64,000 bases of DNA. Source: Roseisolibacter agri. GTDB taxonomy: Bacteria > Gemmatimonadota > Gemmatimonadetes > Gemmatimonadales > Gemmatimonadaceae. This document shows, piece by piece, positions 44,601 to 53,221 of the stretch; position 1 is the stretch's first letter, and each line of letters begins with the position of its first letter. The notes beneath the pieces were generated by a model. The model did not search any database. It saw only the letters and a list, made by a program, of their open reading frames with translations, and was not told the DNA's origin. The DNA lies in the NCBI RefSeq assembly GCF_030159095.1, contig NZ_BRXS01000005.1:124001-188000 (forward strand), in the 5' to 3' direction. Made by a program: the position numbers and the translations under genes.

Positions 44601-45113
44601 ATGTTCCACCCGTTCCCGCGCGTCCGCACCCTCTCGCTGCTGGCCACCGCGGCCGTCGTGCTCGGGAGCGCGGCGTGCAGCGACGACGACGATCCGGTCG
44701 TCGCGTCGGATCCCGTGTTCGTCGCCACGCTCACCGGCGCGAACGAGCGGCCGAACCCCGTGACCACGACGGCCACCGGCACCGCCACGGTGACGGTGCG
44801 CGGCGGCACCGCGAGCTACGTCGTGACGTACAGCGGCATCAACGGCACGCCCACCGGCTCGCACATCCACGCGCCGGGGAGCGCGTCGCAGACGGCCGGC
44901 GTGATCGTGGACTTCCCGCGCACCACCGCGACGGCCAGCACCGGCACGCTCACCGGCACCTTCACCGCGGCCGACATCCGCGCGCCCGCCGGCCAGACGC
45001 CGATGTCGATGGACTCGCTGGTGGCGCTGATGCGCACCGGCAACGCGTACGTCAACGTGCACACCTCCGTGAACGCGGGCGGCGAGATCCGCGGGCAGCT
45101 CAACCCGCGCTGA
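44601..45113 (+). CDS. CHRD-domain lipoprotein
   Basis: 170 aa from ATG 44601. Lipoprotein signal with GSAAC lipobox (Cys26). The CHRD domain fills the mature part: FVATLTGANERPNPVTTTATG, GTASYVVTYSGINGTPTGSHIHAPG, and YVNVHTSVNAGGEIRGQLNPR, including the conserved GSHIHAPG and VHT..N..GEIRGQ blocks. CHRD domains, named after vertebrate chordin, occur in many secreted bacterial proteins; their function there is unknown. The protein is attached to the membrane surface. Only 21 bp separate its stop from that of the opposite-strand kinase gene. Its leader contains the 9-bp tandem repeat. Confidence 0.85.
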   Translation: MFHPFPRVRTLSLLATAAVVLGSAACSDDDDPVVASDPVFVATLTGANERPNPVTTTATGTATVTVRGGTASYVVTYSGINGTPTGSHIHAPGSASQTAGVIVDFPRTTATASTGTLTGTFTAADIRAPAGQTPMSMDSLVALMRTGNAYVNVHTSVNAGGEIRGQLNPR

Positions 45114-45134
45114 TGATGGTCTGATCCTGCGCGA

Positions 45135-47225
45135 TCACGCGATGCGCGCCAGCCGCGCGGCGACCGCCGCCGCCGTCGCGGGGCGCGCGTCGGGATCGGG
45201 CGCGGTGAGGTCCGCGACGAGCGCGTGCAGGTCGCCCGGCACCGCCGTGAGTGCCGTCGGCGCATCCGGAGTGCGCGGCGCGGGCGCGTCGAGCTTGCGC
45301 GCGAGGAAGGCGCGCGGCGTGTCCACCTGGTACGGCGTGCCGCCCGACAGGCACGCGTGCAGCACCATCCCCATGGCGTAGAGGTCCGCGCGCACGTCCG
45401 GCTCGCTCCCCAGCAGCACCTCGGGCGCCATGTACTCCGGCGTGCCGACGATCGCGCCGCCGATGGTGCCCGCGAGCTGCAGCCGCGGCGCCGCCGGCCC
45501 GCCGCGCCGCATCAGCGTCGCGACGCCGAAGTCGCCCACCTTCAGCAGCCCGTCCAGCCGCACGAGCAGGTTCTCGGGCTTCAGGTCGCCGTGCACGACG
45601 CCCTGCTCGTGCGCCGCCTCCAGCGCGCGCGCCAGCTGCCGCGCGAGCGCGAGCGCGGTGTGGGCCGCCAGCGGGCCGCGCGCGCGCAGCACGGTGCCGA
45701 GCGACGCGCCCTCGACGAACTCCATCGTGATGAAGGGCGTGCCGTCGTGCTCCATCAGGTCGTGCGTGCGCACGACGTTGCGGTGCGACACGCGGCGCGC
45801 CAGCCGCAGCTCGCGGATCAGCCGCTCGCGCGCCTGCGCGTCGGTCGCGAGCAGCTCGGGGCGCAGCAGCTTGAGCGCGACGCGCTCGTCCACCAGCAGG
45901 TCGAGCGCGCGGTACACGATGCCCGCGCCGCCGCGCCCCAGCTCCGCCTGCACCGCGTAGCGGCCCGCGAAGGTGTCGCCGGGCGACAGCGTGCCGCCGA
46001 TGCGCGGCGCGCGGTGCGGCGCCGGATGCGTGGCGCGCCGCGGCACGAGCGCGCCGCGGGTGCGCACCGCCGCGCTGCCACCGGCCGCCGGCGCGTCGCT
46101 CGGCGCGCCCGCGACCGGCAGCGGCGCCGCCGCCTCCAGCACCGCGACCAGCAGCTCCTTCTCGCGCAGCTCCGCCAGCAGCGTCCCCAGCGCGCCGGCG
46201 AGCGCGGTGATCTCGTCGGGCGACGTGCGCGCGGCCGCGTCGCGCGCGGTGCGCGCCGCCGTCACGTAGTCGCCGCCGATGGCCGCGCGGGCCGCCGCCG
46301 CGAGCGTGCGCGTGGGGCGCGTCACGCGCAGCGCGGCCAGCCACGCCGCCGCCAGCGCGAGCAGCAGGCCGAGCGCGCCGGCGACCAGCAGCGAGCGCCG
46401 CACGCCCGCGAGGCCGGTGGGGATCGCCGCGGCCGCGCGCACCACCATGAACCCGCCCACCGGATCGCCGCCCGCCGTCACCAGCGCCGCGTGCTGCGTG
46501 AGGTAGCGATCGTCGTCCACGCGCGCGGCGTTGCTCGCGGGCAGCAGCGCCGCGGCCGCGTCGCGCGGCATCGTGGACGCCGCGACGCGCCGCCGTCCGT
46601 CCGGCTCCAGCGTGTAGAAGACGACGTCCGTGCCCGTCGCCGCCTGCACGTCGCGCGCGAGCGTCGTGTCCACCACGCGCGTGGCGACGAGCGTCCCCAC
46701 CGGCGCGGCGCCCGGCACCACGATCGGCACCGCGACCGTCTGGAACAGGACGCTGTCGCGCGACGCGCCGAAGCCCGTCGTCACGCGCCCTTCGAGCGCG
46801 CCGGCCACGAGCGGGATGCCCGCCATCGGCTCGCCCGCCGCGCCCGGCTCGTCACTCTTCGCCAGCAGCACGCCGCGCTCGTCGGTGATGAAGACCCAGT
46901 CGGCCTCCAGCTGCTCTGCGCCCTCGAACGCCTGGTCGAGGATGTCGTCGCGGCGCCGCTCGGCCACCAGCGCGCGGAAGTACGGACCCTGCACGAACAC
47001 GCGCGCGCCGCCGGCGAGGCTGCGGCCGCGCCCCGCGAGCAGCTGCGCGGTGAGGTCGGCCGCCTGCTCCAGCCCGCGCCGCGCGTCGCGCACCGCCGCG
47101 GCGCGCGCCGACACCGACGCCGCCGCGAGCGCCGCGGCCAGCACCGCGCACACGATCGCCGCGGTCACGAGGAAGACGCGCCCCGTGAGCCCCGGCAGCA
47201 GCCGCGCGCGCAGGTCGGTACGCAT
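45135..47225 (-). CDS. Membrane sensor Ser/Thr protein kinase with extracytoplasmic cache-type domain
   Basis: 696 aa from ATG at 47225. Two membrane segments: residues about 17-40 and 285-310. Between them is an extracytoplasmic region with the look of a double-cache sensor (DWVFITDERGVLLAKSDE..., VVFYTLEPDG). After the second membrane segment comes a HAMP-like helix, a linker (380-425) and a kinase domain (about 430-690): glycine loop ELGRGGAGIVYRALD, lysine in VALKLLRPE, catalytic loop HGDLKPENLLV, DFG in VGDFGVATLM, and GTPEYMAPEVL. The HRD arginine is Gly, which is frequent in bacterial kinases. It responds to an external small molecule or metal, judging from the neighbouring cupredoxin. 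Last gene of the operon 50905-45135; its ATG follows the cupredoxin stop by one base. Confidence 0.9.
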   Translation of the reverse strand: MRTDLRARLLPGLTGRVFLVTAAIVCAVLAAALAAASVSARAAAVRDARRGLEQAADLTAQLLAGRGRSLAGGARVFVQGPYFRALVAERRRDDILDQAFEGAEQLEADWVFITDERGVLLAKSDEPGAAGEPMAGIPLVAGALEGRVTTGFGASRDSVLFQTVAVPIVVPGAAPVGTLVATRVVDTTLARDVQAATGTDVVFYTLEPDGRRRVAASTMPRDAAAALLPASNAARVDDDRYLTQHAALVTAGGDPVGGFMVVRAAAAIPTGLAGVRRSLLVAGALGLLLALAAAWLAALRVTRPTRTLAAAARAAIGGDYVTAARTARDAAARTSPDEITALAGALGTLLAELREKELLVAVLEAAAPLPVAGAPSDAPAAGGSAAVRTRGALVPRRATHPAPHRAPRIGGTLSPGDTFAGRYAVQAELGRGGAGIVYRALDLLVDERVALKLLRPELLATDAQARERLIRELRLARRVSHRNVVRTHDLMEHDGTPFITMEFVEGASLGTVLRARGPLAAHTALALARQLARALEAAHEQGVVHGDLKPENLLVRLDGLLKVGDFGVATLMRRGGPAAPRLQLAGTIGGAIVGTPEYMAPEVLLGSEPDVRADLYAMGMVLHACLSGGTPYQVDTPRAFLARKLDAPAPRTPDAPTALTAVPGDLHALVADLTAPDPDARPATAAAVAARLARIA

Positions 47226-47226
47226 G

Positions 47227-47931
47227 TCAGTAGCGATCCGCACGGGTCACCGCGTACGGGCGGCCGAACTTGTTGAGATGCGGCGCCGCCACCCACGCGC
47301 GCGCGTCGAGCACCACGCGCACGCCGGAGAGCCCGTTCGCCGTCACGGCGACCTCCTGCACCAGCTCCGTCGCGCTGCGCTCGTGCCATGCATGCAGCAC
47401 GTACGTCCCCTCGGGCACGCCGTCGATCGCGAACGCGCCGTCGGCGCCGGGCTGCACCACCCACGCCGTCGGCACCGCGACGACGAAGCTCACCATCTTC
47501 GAGTGGATGTTGCAGTAGATCGGATACACGCCCGCGCGCGCGAACGTCGCGCTGCGCGTCGCGCCGCGGCGATACAGCCCCAGGTCGAACGGCCCGTGGT
47601 CGACGTTCGAGAACACGTTGTGGCTGAACGGATCCTGGTTCGGGAAGCCGACCGCGCTGCCCACGGGCACCGTCAGCACGTGCGGCAGGAACTCGCGGCC
47701 GCGCATCGCGATGCGGCCCTCGCGCGGCGTGCGCGGCGACGCCGGCCGGCCGCGCTCCTCCAGCCACACGACCGCGCCGCGCACGTCGCCCGGCGTCGCG
47801 CCCGCGCGCTCCAGCAGCGTGACCTGTCCGCGCACGGCCGGCGCGGCGCCGCGCTGCGCATGGGCGACGGTCGGCGTCACGAGCAGCGTGGTCGCGAGCA
47901 GCGCGACGCGGCGACCGTCAGAGCTCCACAC
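47227..47931 (-). CDS. Cupredoxin-like secreted copper protein
   Basis: 234 aa from GTG at 47931, overlapping the preceding gene by 14 bp. Signal peptide residues 6-26 (...TVAHAQ). The plastocyanin-type copper site is complete: His104 in DPFSHNVFSN, and Cys140, His143 and Met146 in IYCNIHSKM, with the usual C-x2-H-x2-M spacing of type 1 copper. The region 80-155 forms the Greek-key cupredoxin core. After it, AWVVQPGADGAFAIDGVPEG and YVLHAWHERS match a carboxypeptidase-regulatory-like strand pair. Periplasmic electron carrier or copper-binding sensor. Encoded between an outer-membrane protein and a sensor kinase, so it may report copper or redox state to that kinase; the link is inferred from order. 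Confidence 0.88.
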   Translation of the reverse strand: MWSSDGRRVALLATTLLVTPTVAHAQRGAAPAVRGQVTLLERAGATPGDVRGAVVWLEERGRPASPRTPREGRIAMRGREFLPHVLTVPVGSAVGFPNQDPFSHNVFSNVDHGPFDLGLYRRGATRSATFARAGVYPIYCNIHSKMVSFVVAVPTAWVVQPGADGAFAIDGVPEGTYVLHAWHERSATELVQEVAVTANGLSGVRVVLDARAWVAAPHLNKFGRPYAVTRADRY

Positions 47932-49333
47932 CGAAGGCCAGGTTGAGGTGATGCGCCACGAACGCGCCCGCGTCGTAGCGCGTGCGCAGGCGGCGCCACT
48001 CGAAGCCGACGAGCAGCGGCTGCACGGGACGCCACGCGACGTGCGCCGCGCACACCGCGTTGCGCTGCCGCACCGCGCGATCCGCGGCACGTACCCCATC
48101 GATCCCGCACCCCGCGCCGCCCATCAGCACCGGATGCGGCTGGACGTTGAGCTGCGCCCACCCCGCGGCGTCGCGCAGCGGCGGGCCGAGGGCACCGGGT
48201 GGCGCGCCCGCCGCGGCGCGCCCGAACGCCTGGCCGATCCCGCCGCCGCCCAGCCCGCGCAGCAGCTGGCCGCCCGCGTAGCCCTCGCCGCGCAGCTCCA
48301 CGCCGGGCGCCAGCGCGACGCGCGCATCGACCGTGAACGCGCGGCTGGCGCGCAGCACGCCGCCGCCGATGTCCACCCAGCCATGGTGCACGCCGACGCC
48401 GACCTCGCCGCCGCCGTCCACCAGCTCCGTCAGCGCGGGCAGGTCGTGCTCGGCCGCCGCGGCGCCCCACCGTCCGCGCACGCGCGCCTCGAGGAACGGC
48501 CGCCGCGAGCGCTCGGCCGCGTCCACGGCGTCGGGCTCGCCGGCCACCTGCGCGCCCGCGAACGGCGCCAGCACCGCGCCCTGCAGCGCGATGCGCACCG
48601 GCGCGCCCGAGTCGGTGACCTCGCGCGTCACGCGCACCTGCGCCAGCCAGTTCCACAGGTTGCCCGCGCCCGAGAAGTTCGGCGTGCCCACCGACGCCAC
48701 GCTGATCGGATCGAGGTCGGACACGAGCGGCGTCTCCGAGCCCACCAGCACCTCCGTGCGCGCCCAGATCAGGCGGCCGCGCGCCGTGCGCAGCCGCGGC
48801 TCGGGGAAGAGCCGCCGGTCGCCGGCGCCGTTCTGCACGCCGCCGAAGAAGTCGACGTCGATCCCCGCGTCGAACGTGCCGCCGAGCACCTCGGGGATGA
48901 CGGCGACCGCGCCGACGCGCGACTGCCGCACCGTCGCGCCCAGCACGCCGCCACCGCCCGCCACCGGCGGCGACGCCACCTGCGGCACGTCGACGTTGTT
49001 CACCCGCGCCGACGTCCAGAACCCGTTCGCCAGCAGCCGCGCCGAGAACTCCAGCCGCGCGCGCGAGCGCGTGCGAGCCGCCGTCTCGGACTCCTCCGCC
49101 ATCTGCTGGCGCAGCAGCGCGATCGCCGCCTCCGCCCGCGCCAGCCGCGCCGCCAGCGAGTCGGCGGAGAGCGAGTCGGGCGCGGGACGGCGCGCGGTGT
49201 CCGCGGGCGTCTGCGCGTGAGCAGCGCCGGTGGCGGTCGCGTGGACGAGCACGAGCACGGACGCACGGGCGAACGCACTCCAAGGCGCACGGGCGAGCGC
49301 GCGGCGGACCGCGGACCGGCGCGATCGGGGCAT
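47918..49333 (-). CDS. Outer-membrane beta-barrel-like protein of unknown function
   Basis: 471 aa from ATG at 49333. Signal peptide residues 10-41 (...AAHAQ). A short coiled coil (SLAARLARAEAAIALLRQQM) precedes repeated strand pairs: ARLEFSARLLANGFWTSARV, LGATVRQSRVGAVAVIPEVL, GTFDAGIDVDFFGGVQ, RTARGRLIWARTEVLVGSETP, NLWNWLAQVRVTREV. The C-terminus ends VAHHLNLAFGVEL, aromatic residue some way inside; overall layout resembles a porin with N-terminal coiled coil (as in OprP/OprO-type phosphate porins or DUF3138-like proteins), but no family could be named. In operon between anti-sigma (49398) and cupredoxin (47227); it may be the uptake channel or surface copper/ligand-binding component. Confidence 0.7.
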   Translation of the reverse strand: MPRSRRSAVRRALARAPWSAFARASVLVLVHATATGAAHAQTPADTARRPAPDSLSADSLAARLARAEAAIALLRQQMAEESETAARTRSRARLEFSARLLANGFWTSARVNNVDVPQVASPPVAGGGGVLGATVRQSRVGAVAVIPEVLGGTFDAGIDVDFFGGVQNGAGDRRLFPEPRLRTARGRLIWARTEVLVGSETPLVSDLDPISVASVGTPNFSGAGNLWNWLAQVRVTREVTDSGAPVRIALQGAVLAPFAGAQVAGEPDAVDAAERSRRPFLEARVRGRWGAAAAEHDLPALTELVDGGGEVGVGVHHGWVDIGGGVLRASRAFTVDARVALAPGVELRGEGYAGGQLLRGLGGGGIGQAFGRAAAGAPPGALGPPLRDAAGWAQLNVQPHPVLMGGAGCGIDGVRAADRAVRQRNAVCAAHVAWRPVQPLLVGFEWRRLRTRYDAGAFVAHHLNLAFGVEL

Positions 49334-49397
49334 GTCGGGCGGGCGGAGGGGACGGCGGGATCGTACGCGCCGGATGGCGCGCGCGTCCGCGACGTCC

Positions 49398-50297
49398 CTA
49401 GTCTGCACCGCCGGCCGGGAGGCCGGCCACCCGTGCGGCCACGACCACGGCGGCGAGCCGCTCGAGCGCGACGTCCGACACCACCACCACCCCGGCCGCC
49501 GCCGCCGGCCACGCGACCATGGCCTGCGCGCCGTCCACCGCGCCCGCGACGTGCCCGCCCGCCACGCTCGCGCGCACCGCGGGCGCGCGGAAGAACCGCT
49601 CCTCCGAGACGATGTACTGCAGCAGCAGCCGGTCGTTCCAGCGGTACGCGAGCACCGCCGCGGGCTCGCCCGCGAGGTCGGTCGTCCACGCGCCCAGCAG
49701 CCGCAGGCGGTCCGACTGCAGCGGCGCGACCGGGAACGGCACCGCGGCGCGCACGCCGTCCAGGTCGCGCGCACGGCCCGGCAGGTCGCCCGCCGCCACG
49801 CGGCGGAAGTCGGCGACGACGTCGTGCAGGAGCGGCACGGCCGCCACCGTCGCCGCCACGCGCTGCAGCGGGACGTCCGGCGCGACGCGCGCGCGCCACG
49901 CGAGCCCGCCCGTCGCGAGTGCGGCCAGCACCGCCGCGGCGGCGACGGCCACGCGCAGGCCGCGGCGCGGCGCGGGCGCCACGACGGGCGCGGGAATCGG
50001 CGTCGCCGCGACGGCCGCGGCGATGCGCGCGCGCAGCGCGGGCGAGGCGCTCGCGGTCGGCTCGCTGCCCAGGCGCCGGCGCACGCTGTCGTGCACGTCC
50101 AGCTCGCGGCGGCACCGCTCGCATCCCACCAGGTGCGCCTCGATCTGCGACGCCGTCTCGGCCGGCAGCTCGCCGTCGCCGTAGGCGGCCAGCAGGTCGC
50201 GGAGGAGGGCGTGGCGCGCCTCGCGGGCCGCGTCGTCGCGCGGGTCGGTCGCGGGCAGCGCGCCGAGCGGGCCGATGGGATGGCGGGGGTCGGTCAC
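49398..50297 (-). CDS. zf-HC2 anti-sigma factor, membrane-anchored
   Basis: 299 aa from GTG at 50297, which overlaps the sigma stop by 4 bases (GTGA). The zinc motif H-x3-C-x2-C is at His55, Cys59 and Cys62 (IEAHLVGCERCRREL). One membrane segment lies at about residues 112-134 (GLRVAVAAAAVLAALATGGL). The periplasmic part of about 165 aa has an alternating pattern (VPLLHDVVADFRRVAAGDLP, LLGAWTTDLAGEPAAVLAYR, LLLQYIVSEERFFRAP) and includes a run PAVRASVAGGHVAGAVDGAQ. Function: hold the ECF sigma factor of 50294 in check and release it on an envelope signal. Adjacent to the outer-membrane protein after a 64-bp gap. Confidence 0.88.
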   Translation of the reverse strand: MTDPRHPIGPLGALPATDPRDDAAREARHALLRDLLAAYGDGELPAETASQIEAHLVGCERCRRELDVHDSVRRRLGSEPTASASPALRARIAAAVAATPIPAPVVAPAPRRGLRVAVAAAAVLAALATGGLAWRARVAPDVPLQRVAATVAAVPLLHDVVADFRRVAAGDLPGRARDLDGVRAAVPFPVAPLQSDRLRLLGAWTTDLAGEPAAVLAYRWNDRLLLQYIVSEERFFRAPAVRASVAGGHVAGAVDGAQAMVAWPAAAAGVVVVSDVALERLAAVVVAARVAGLPAGGAD

Positions 50298-50905
50298 CGC
50301 GCACCTCCGCGCAGTGGACGTCGGGCGGCGGCGTCCGCACGGAGCTCCGTGGGCCGCAGGCCGTGACGGGCCACGATCGCGCCGGCCAGCAGGCGGCGGC
50401 CGCGCGAGATGCGGCTCATCACGGTGCCGAGGGGGATGCCGAGGATGTCGGCGATCTCGTGGTACTTGAAGCCGTCGATGTCGTGCAGCTCCACCGGCGC
50501 GGCGAAGTCCTCGGGCAGGTCGGCGAGCGCGGCGTGCACGGCCTCGCCCACCAGCCGGCCCACGACCTCGTCGAACACCGCGTCGACGTCGCCGCCCACC
50601 AGCTGCTCGTGCGCGTCCTCGAGGCGGGTGATCGAGACGAGGCGGCGGCGACGGCCCGCCTTCTCGTACGAGTCCACCAGCACCGTGCGCAGGATGCGGT
50701 AGAGCCACGGGCGCACGCGCACCGCGTCGCGGAGCTCGCCGAGCGCCTGCCACGCGCGCACGCAGGCCTCCTGCACCGCGTCCTCGGCGTCCTCGGGAGA
50801 GTCGGCGCGGCGGCGGGCGAACGCGAGCATGCGGTCCAGGTGCGGGAGCACCAGGGCGTCGAAGCGCGCGTGCGGATCGGTCAGGAGGTCGGGCGAGGGC
50901 GTCAC
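50294..50905 (-). CDS. ECF-type RNA polymerase sigma factor
   Basis: 203 aa from GTG at 50905. Region 2 at about residues 15-90: FDALVLPHLDRMLAFARRRA, EDAEDAVQEACVRAWQALGE and VRPWLYRILRTVLVDSYEKA. Region 4 at about 125-185: ALADLPEDFAAPVELHDIDG, FKYHEIADILGIPLGTVMSR, ISRGRRLLAGAI. Lengths and motifs are those of group 4 (ECF) sigma factors. First gene of a minus-strand operon: sigma, zf-HC2 anti-sigma, outer-membrane protein, cupredoxin, sensor kinase (50905 to 45135). Upstream is 195 bp shared with the divergent M42 gene, probably containing its autoregulated promoter. Confidence 0.9.
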   Translation of the reverse strand: MTPSPDLLTDPHARFDALVLPHLDRMLAFARRRADSPEDAEDAVQEACVRAWQALGELRDAVRVRPWLYRILRTVLVDSYEKAGRRRRLVSITRLEDAHEQLVGGDVDAVFDEVVGRLVGEAVHAALADLPEDFAAPVELHDIDGFKYHEIADILGIPLGTVMSRISRGRRLLAGAIVARHGLRPTELRADAAARRPLRGGAR

Positions 50906-51100
50906 GGCGGGGGCGCGGGACCGGGCGGCTGGGCGGGCCCCGCAGGGGCCGCCGCTCGCCCAGGGGACGGCGCATGTCCCGAAGTTATTCCCGCGCCATC
51001 CGGCGGCCAGCCGCCGACGGGGTGGCGGTGGGGTAGCGACGGCCTGCGACGCGGCCCACACTTGCGCCCGCCCCGTCGCCCCCTCGCTCCCGACCGTCGC

Positions 51101-53134
51101 ATGCGATCCATTCGCCCCATCGTCGTCTTCCTGTGCGCCCTCGGCGTCCTCGCGCCGTCGGCGGCCGCCGCGCAGTCCCGAGGGGCCGGCACGCTGGACG
51201 CGCTCGCGCGCTGGATGGCGCTCGACGCGTCGCCGGTCGACGCGGTCCCGGCGGGCGAGGCGGTCCGCGCGGCGGAGCCGCGGTGGCAGCGCGACGCCAG
51301 CGACAACCTCGTGCTGCGCGTGGGGCAGGGCCGGCCGCGGCGCGTGGTGGCGTGCGGGCTCGACCCCGCGGGGCTCGTCGTCAGCCAGATCACCGACGCC
51401 GGCTACCTGCGCGTGCACCGCGCCGGGCGCGCCGCCCCGCACCCGCTCTGGGAGCAGGCGCACGAGGGGCAGCAGATCGAGGTCCTCGGCGCGCGCGGCG
51501 CGGTGCCCGGCGTGTTCGCGATCGCCAACGGCCACTTCGCGCGGCAGCACCGCGGCGACACGACGGTGGTCGGGGCCGACCAGCTGTGGCTCGACGTCGG
51601 CGCCCGCTCGCGCGCCGAGGTGGAGGCGATGGGCGTCGAGCTGCTCGATCCCGTGCGCCGCCGCCATGCCCCGTGGATCGTCGCCGACCACGTGGTGGGC
51701 AACGACGCCGCCGGTCGCGCCGGCTGCGCCGCGGTGGCGAGCGTGGCCGCCGCCGCGCTGCGACAGCCGCCCGCGCGCGGCGAGACGCTGTTCGTGCTGA
51801 GCACGCGCCGCGCCTTCAACTGGGCCGGGCTCTACGCGGCCGTCGCGCGGCACGGCCCCGTCGACAGCCAGACCGTCGTCGCCGGCGCGGACACGGCGCG
51901 CCTCGACGCCGCGGTGCGCCGTCGCGCCCTGCCGGACGGCGTGACGCTGAGCGTGCGGGCGCGGCACCCCGGCACGCTGGTCGAGGCGGTCCGGGCGGCG
52001 GACGCCGACTCGCTGCTGGCGGCCGTGCGCGAGGCGGCGGGGCTGCCGGCCGGCGCGACGCCGTGGACGATGCCCGCCGCGCCGACCGATGCGGCGCCGC
52101 GCCGCGCGCCCGACGCGCACACGCGTCTCGCCGCGCTGCTCGACACGCTGGTGGCGCTGCCGGGCGTGCCGGGGCACGAGGCGCCCGTGCGTGCGGCGGT
52201 GCTCGCGGCGCTCCCCGCGTGGGCGCGCGCGGCGGCGGTCGTCGACTCCGCGGGCAACGTCGTCGTCGCGGCGGGGCCGGACCGCGACACCGTGGTCGCG
52301 GTGGCGCACATGGACGAGGTGTCGTGGACCGTCGCGTCGATCGGCGGCGACGGCACCGTGGCGCTCACCGCCCGGGGCGGCGTCATCCCGTCGGCGTGGG
52401 AGGGGCAGCCCGCGCTGCTGCACGTCGACGGCGCGGCGTCGATTCCCGGCGCGTTCGTGCCGCGCGCGCCGCGCGAGGTGAGCGGCAAGCGTCCCGCCGC
52501 GCTGCGCGCCTGGTTCGGGCTCGACTCGGCCGCGCTGGTCGCGCGCGGCGTGCGCGTGGGCGCGGGCGTCACCGCGACCAAGGGCGGCGTGCGGCTCGGC
52601 GCGACGCGCTACGCCGCGCGCTCGCTCGACGACCGCGCGGGCACGGCCGCGCTGCTGCTGGCCGCGCGGGCGCTCGACCCGGCGCGGCTCACGCACAAGG
52701 TCATCCTCGCGTGGAGCGTGCGCGAGGAGGGCGGGCTGGAAGGCGCGCGGGCGCTCGCCGAGCGTGTGGGCGCGTCGGTGCGCCGCGCCTATGCGATCGA
52801 CACGTTCGTCTCGTCGGACACGCCGCTGGAGTCGCCGGTGTTCGCGCACGCACCGCTCGGCGCGGGCGCGGTGCTGCGCGGGCTGGACGACGGGATGGCC
52901 GCCGGGCGCGCGGAGCGCGCGCGGGTGCGTCGGCTGGCCGCGGCGGCGGGGATCCCGCTGCAGGTCGGGACGACGCACGGATCCACCGACGCCGGCCCGT
53001 TCGTCGACGCGGGCGCGCCGGGGATGGGGCTCTCGTGGCCGGGACGGTACAGCCACTCGCCGGCGGAGGTGCTGGACCTGCGCGACCTGGCCGCGCTGGC
53101 GCGGCTGCTGGCGCTCGTGATCGCGGCGCCCTGA
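51101..53134 (+). CDS. M42-type aminopeptidase, internally duplicated with inactive N-terminal copy
   Basis: 677 aa from ATG 51101, signal peptide residues 1-25. The C-terminal half (about 345-677) is an M42 glutamyl/deblocking aminopeptidase with metal ligands and base in place: HMD in VAVAHMDEV, LDDRAG, REEGGLEGA, then THGSTDAG and a final His in GRYSHSPAEV. The N-terminal half (about 30-290) has the same order of segments (DNLVLRVGQGRPRRVVACGL, VVGNDAAGRAGCAAV, GETLFVLSTRRAFNWAGLYA), but the ligands are replaced: HMD becomes GLD, LDDR becomes VGND, REEGG becomes RRAFN. So it is a tandem duplication with one dead copy. Such enzymes remove N-terminal residues from peptides with two metal ions. 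Predicted periplasmic. The next gene starts 87 bp later. Confidence 0.85.
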   Translation: MRSIRPIVVFLCALGVLAPSAAAAQSRGAGTLDALARWMALDASPVDAVPAGEAVRAAEPRWQRDASDNLVLRVGQGRPRRVVACGLDPAGLVVSQITDAGYLRVHRAGRAAPHPLWEQAHEGQQIEVLGARGAVPGVFAIANGHFARQHRGDTTVVGADQLWLDVGARSRAEVEAMGVELLDPVRRRHAPWIVADHVVGNDAAGRAGCAAVASVAAAALRQPPARGETLFVLSTRRAFNWAGLYAAVARHGPVDSQTVVAGADTARLDAAVRRRALPDGVTLSVRARHPGTLVEAVRAADADSLLAAVREAAGLPAGATPWTMPAAPTDAAPRRAPDAHTRLAALLDTLVALPGVPGHEAPVRAAVLAALPAWARAAAVVDSAGNVVVAAGPDRDTVVAVAHMDEVSWTVASIGGDGTVALTARGGVIPSAWEGQPALLHVDGAASIPGAFVPRAPREVSGKRPAALRAWFGLDSAALVARGVRVGAGVTATKGGVRLGATRYAARSLDDRAGTAALLLAARALDPARLTHKVILAWSVREEGGLEGARALAERVGASVRRAYAIDTFVSSDTPLESPVFAHAPLGAGAVLRGLDDGMAAGRAERARVRRLAAAAGIPLQVGTTHGSTDAGPFVDAGAPGMGLSWPGRYSHSPAEVLDLRDLAALARLLALVIAAP

Positions 53135-53221
53135 GCGCGCCCTGGCGGGTCCGCACGCGGGCCCGCAGAGTGTTCGCCGTCCCGCCGCATCGCCTCCGAC
53201 GCTCCTGCCGCTCGCATCCGC

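Noticed and set aside
47618-51100. Very long plus-strand open frame upstream of the M42 start, opposite to the sigma/cupredoxin operon
   Set aside because: It is a shadow of high-GC codon bias: rich in Arg/Ala/Pro/Gly with no domains, while the minus strand has five recognisable proteins. The real M42 gene starts at 51101.
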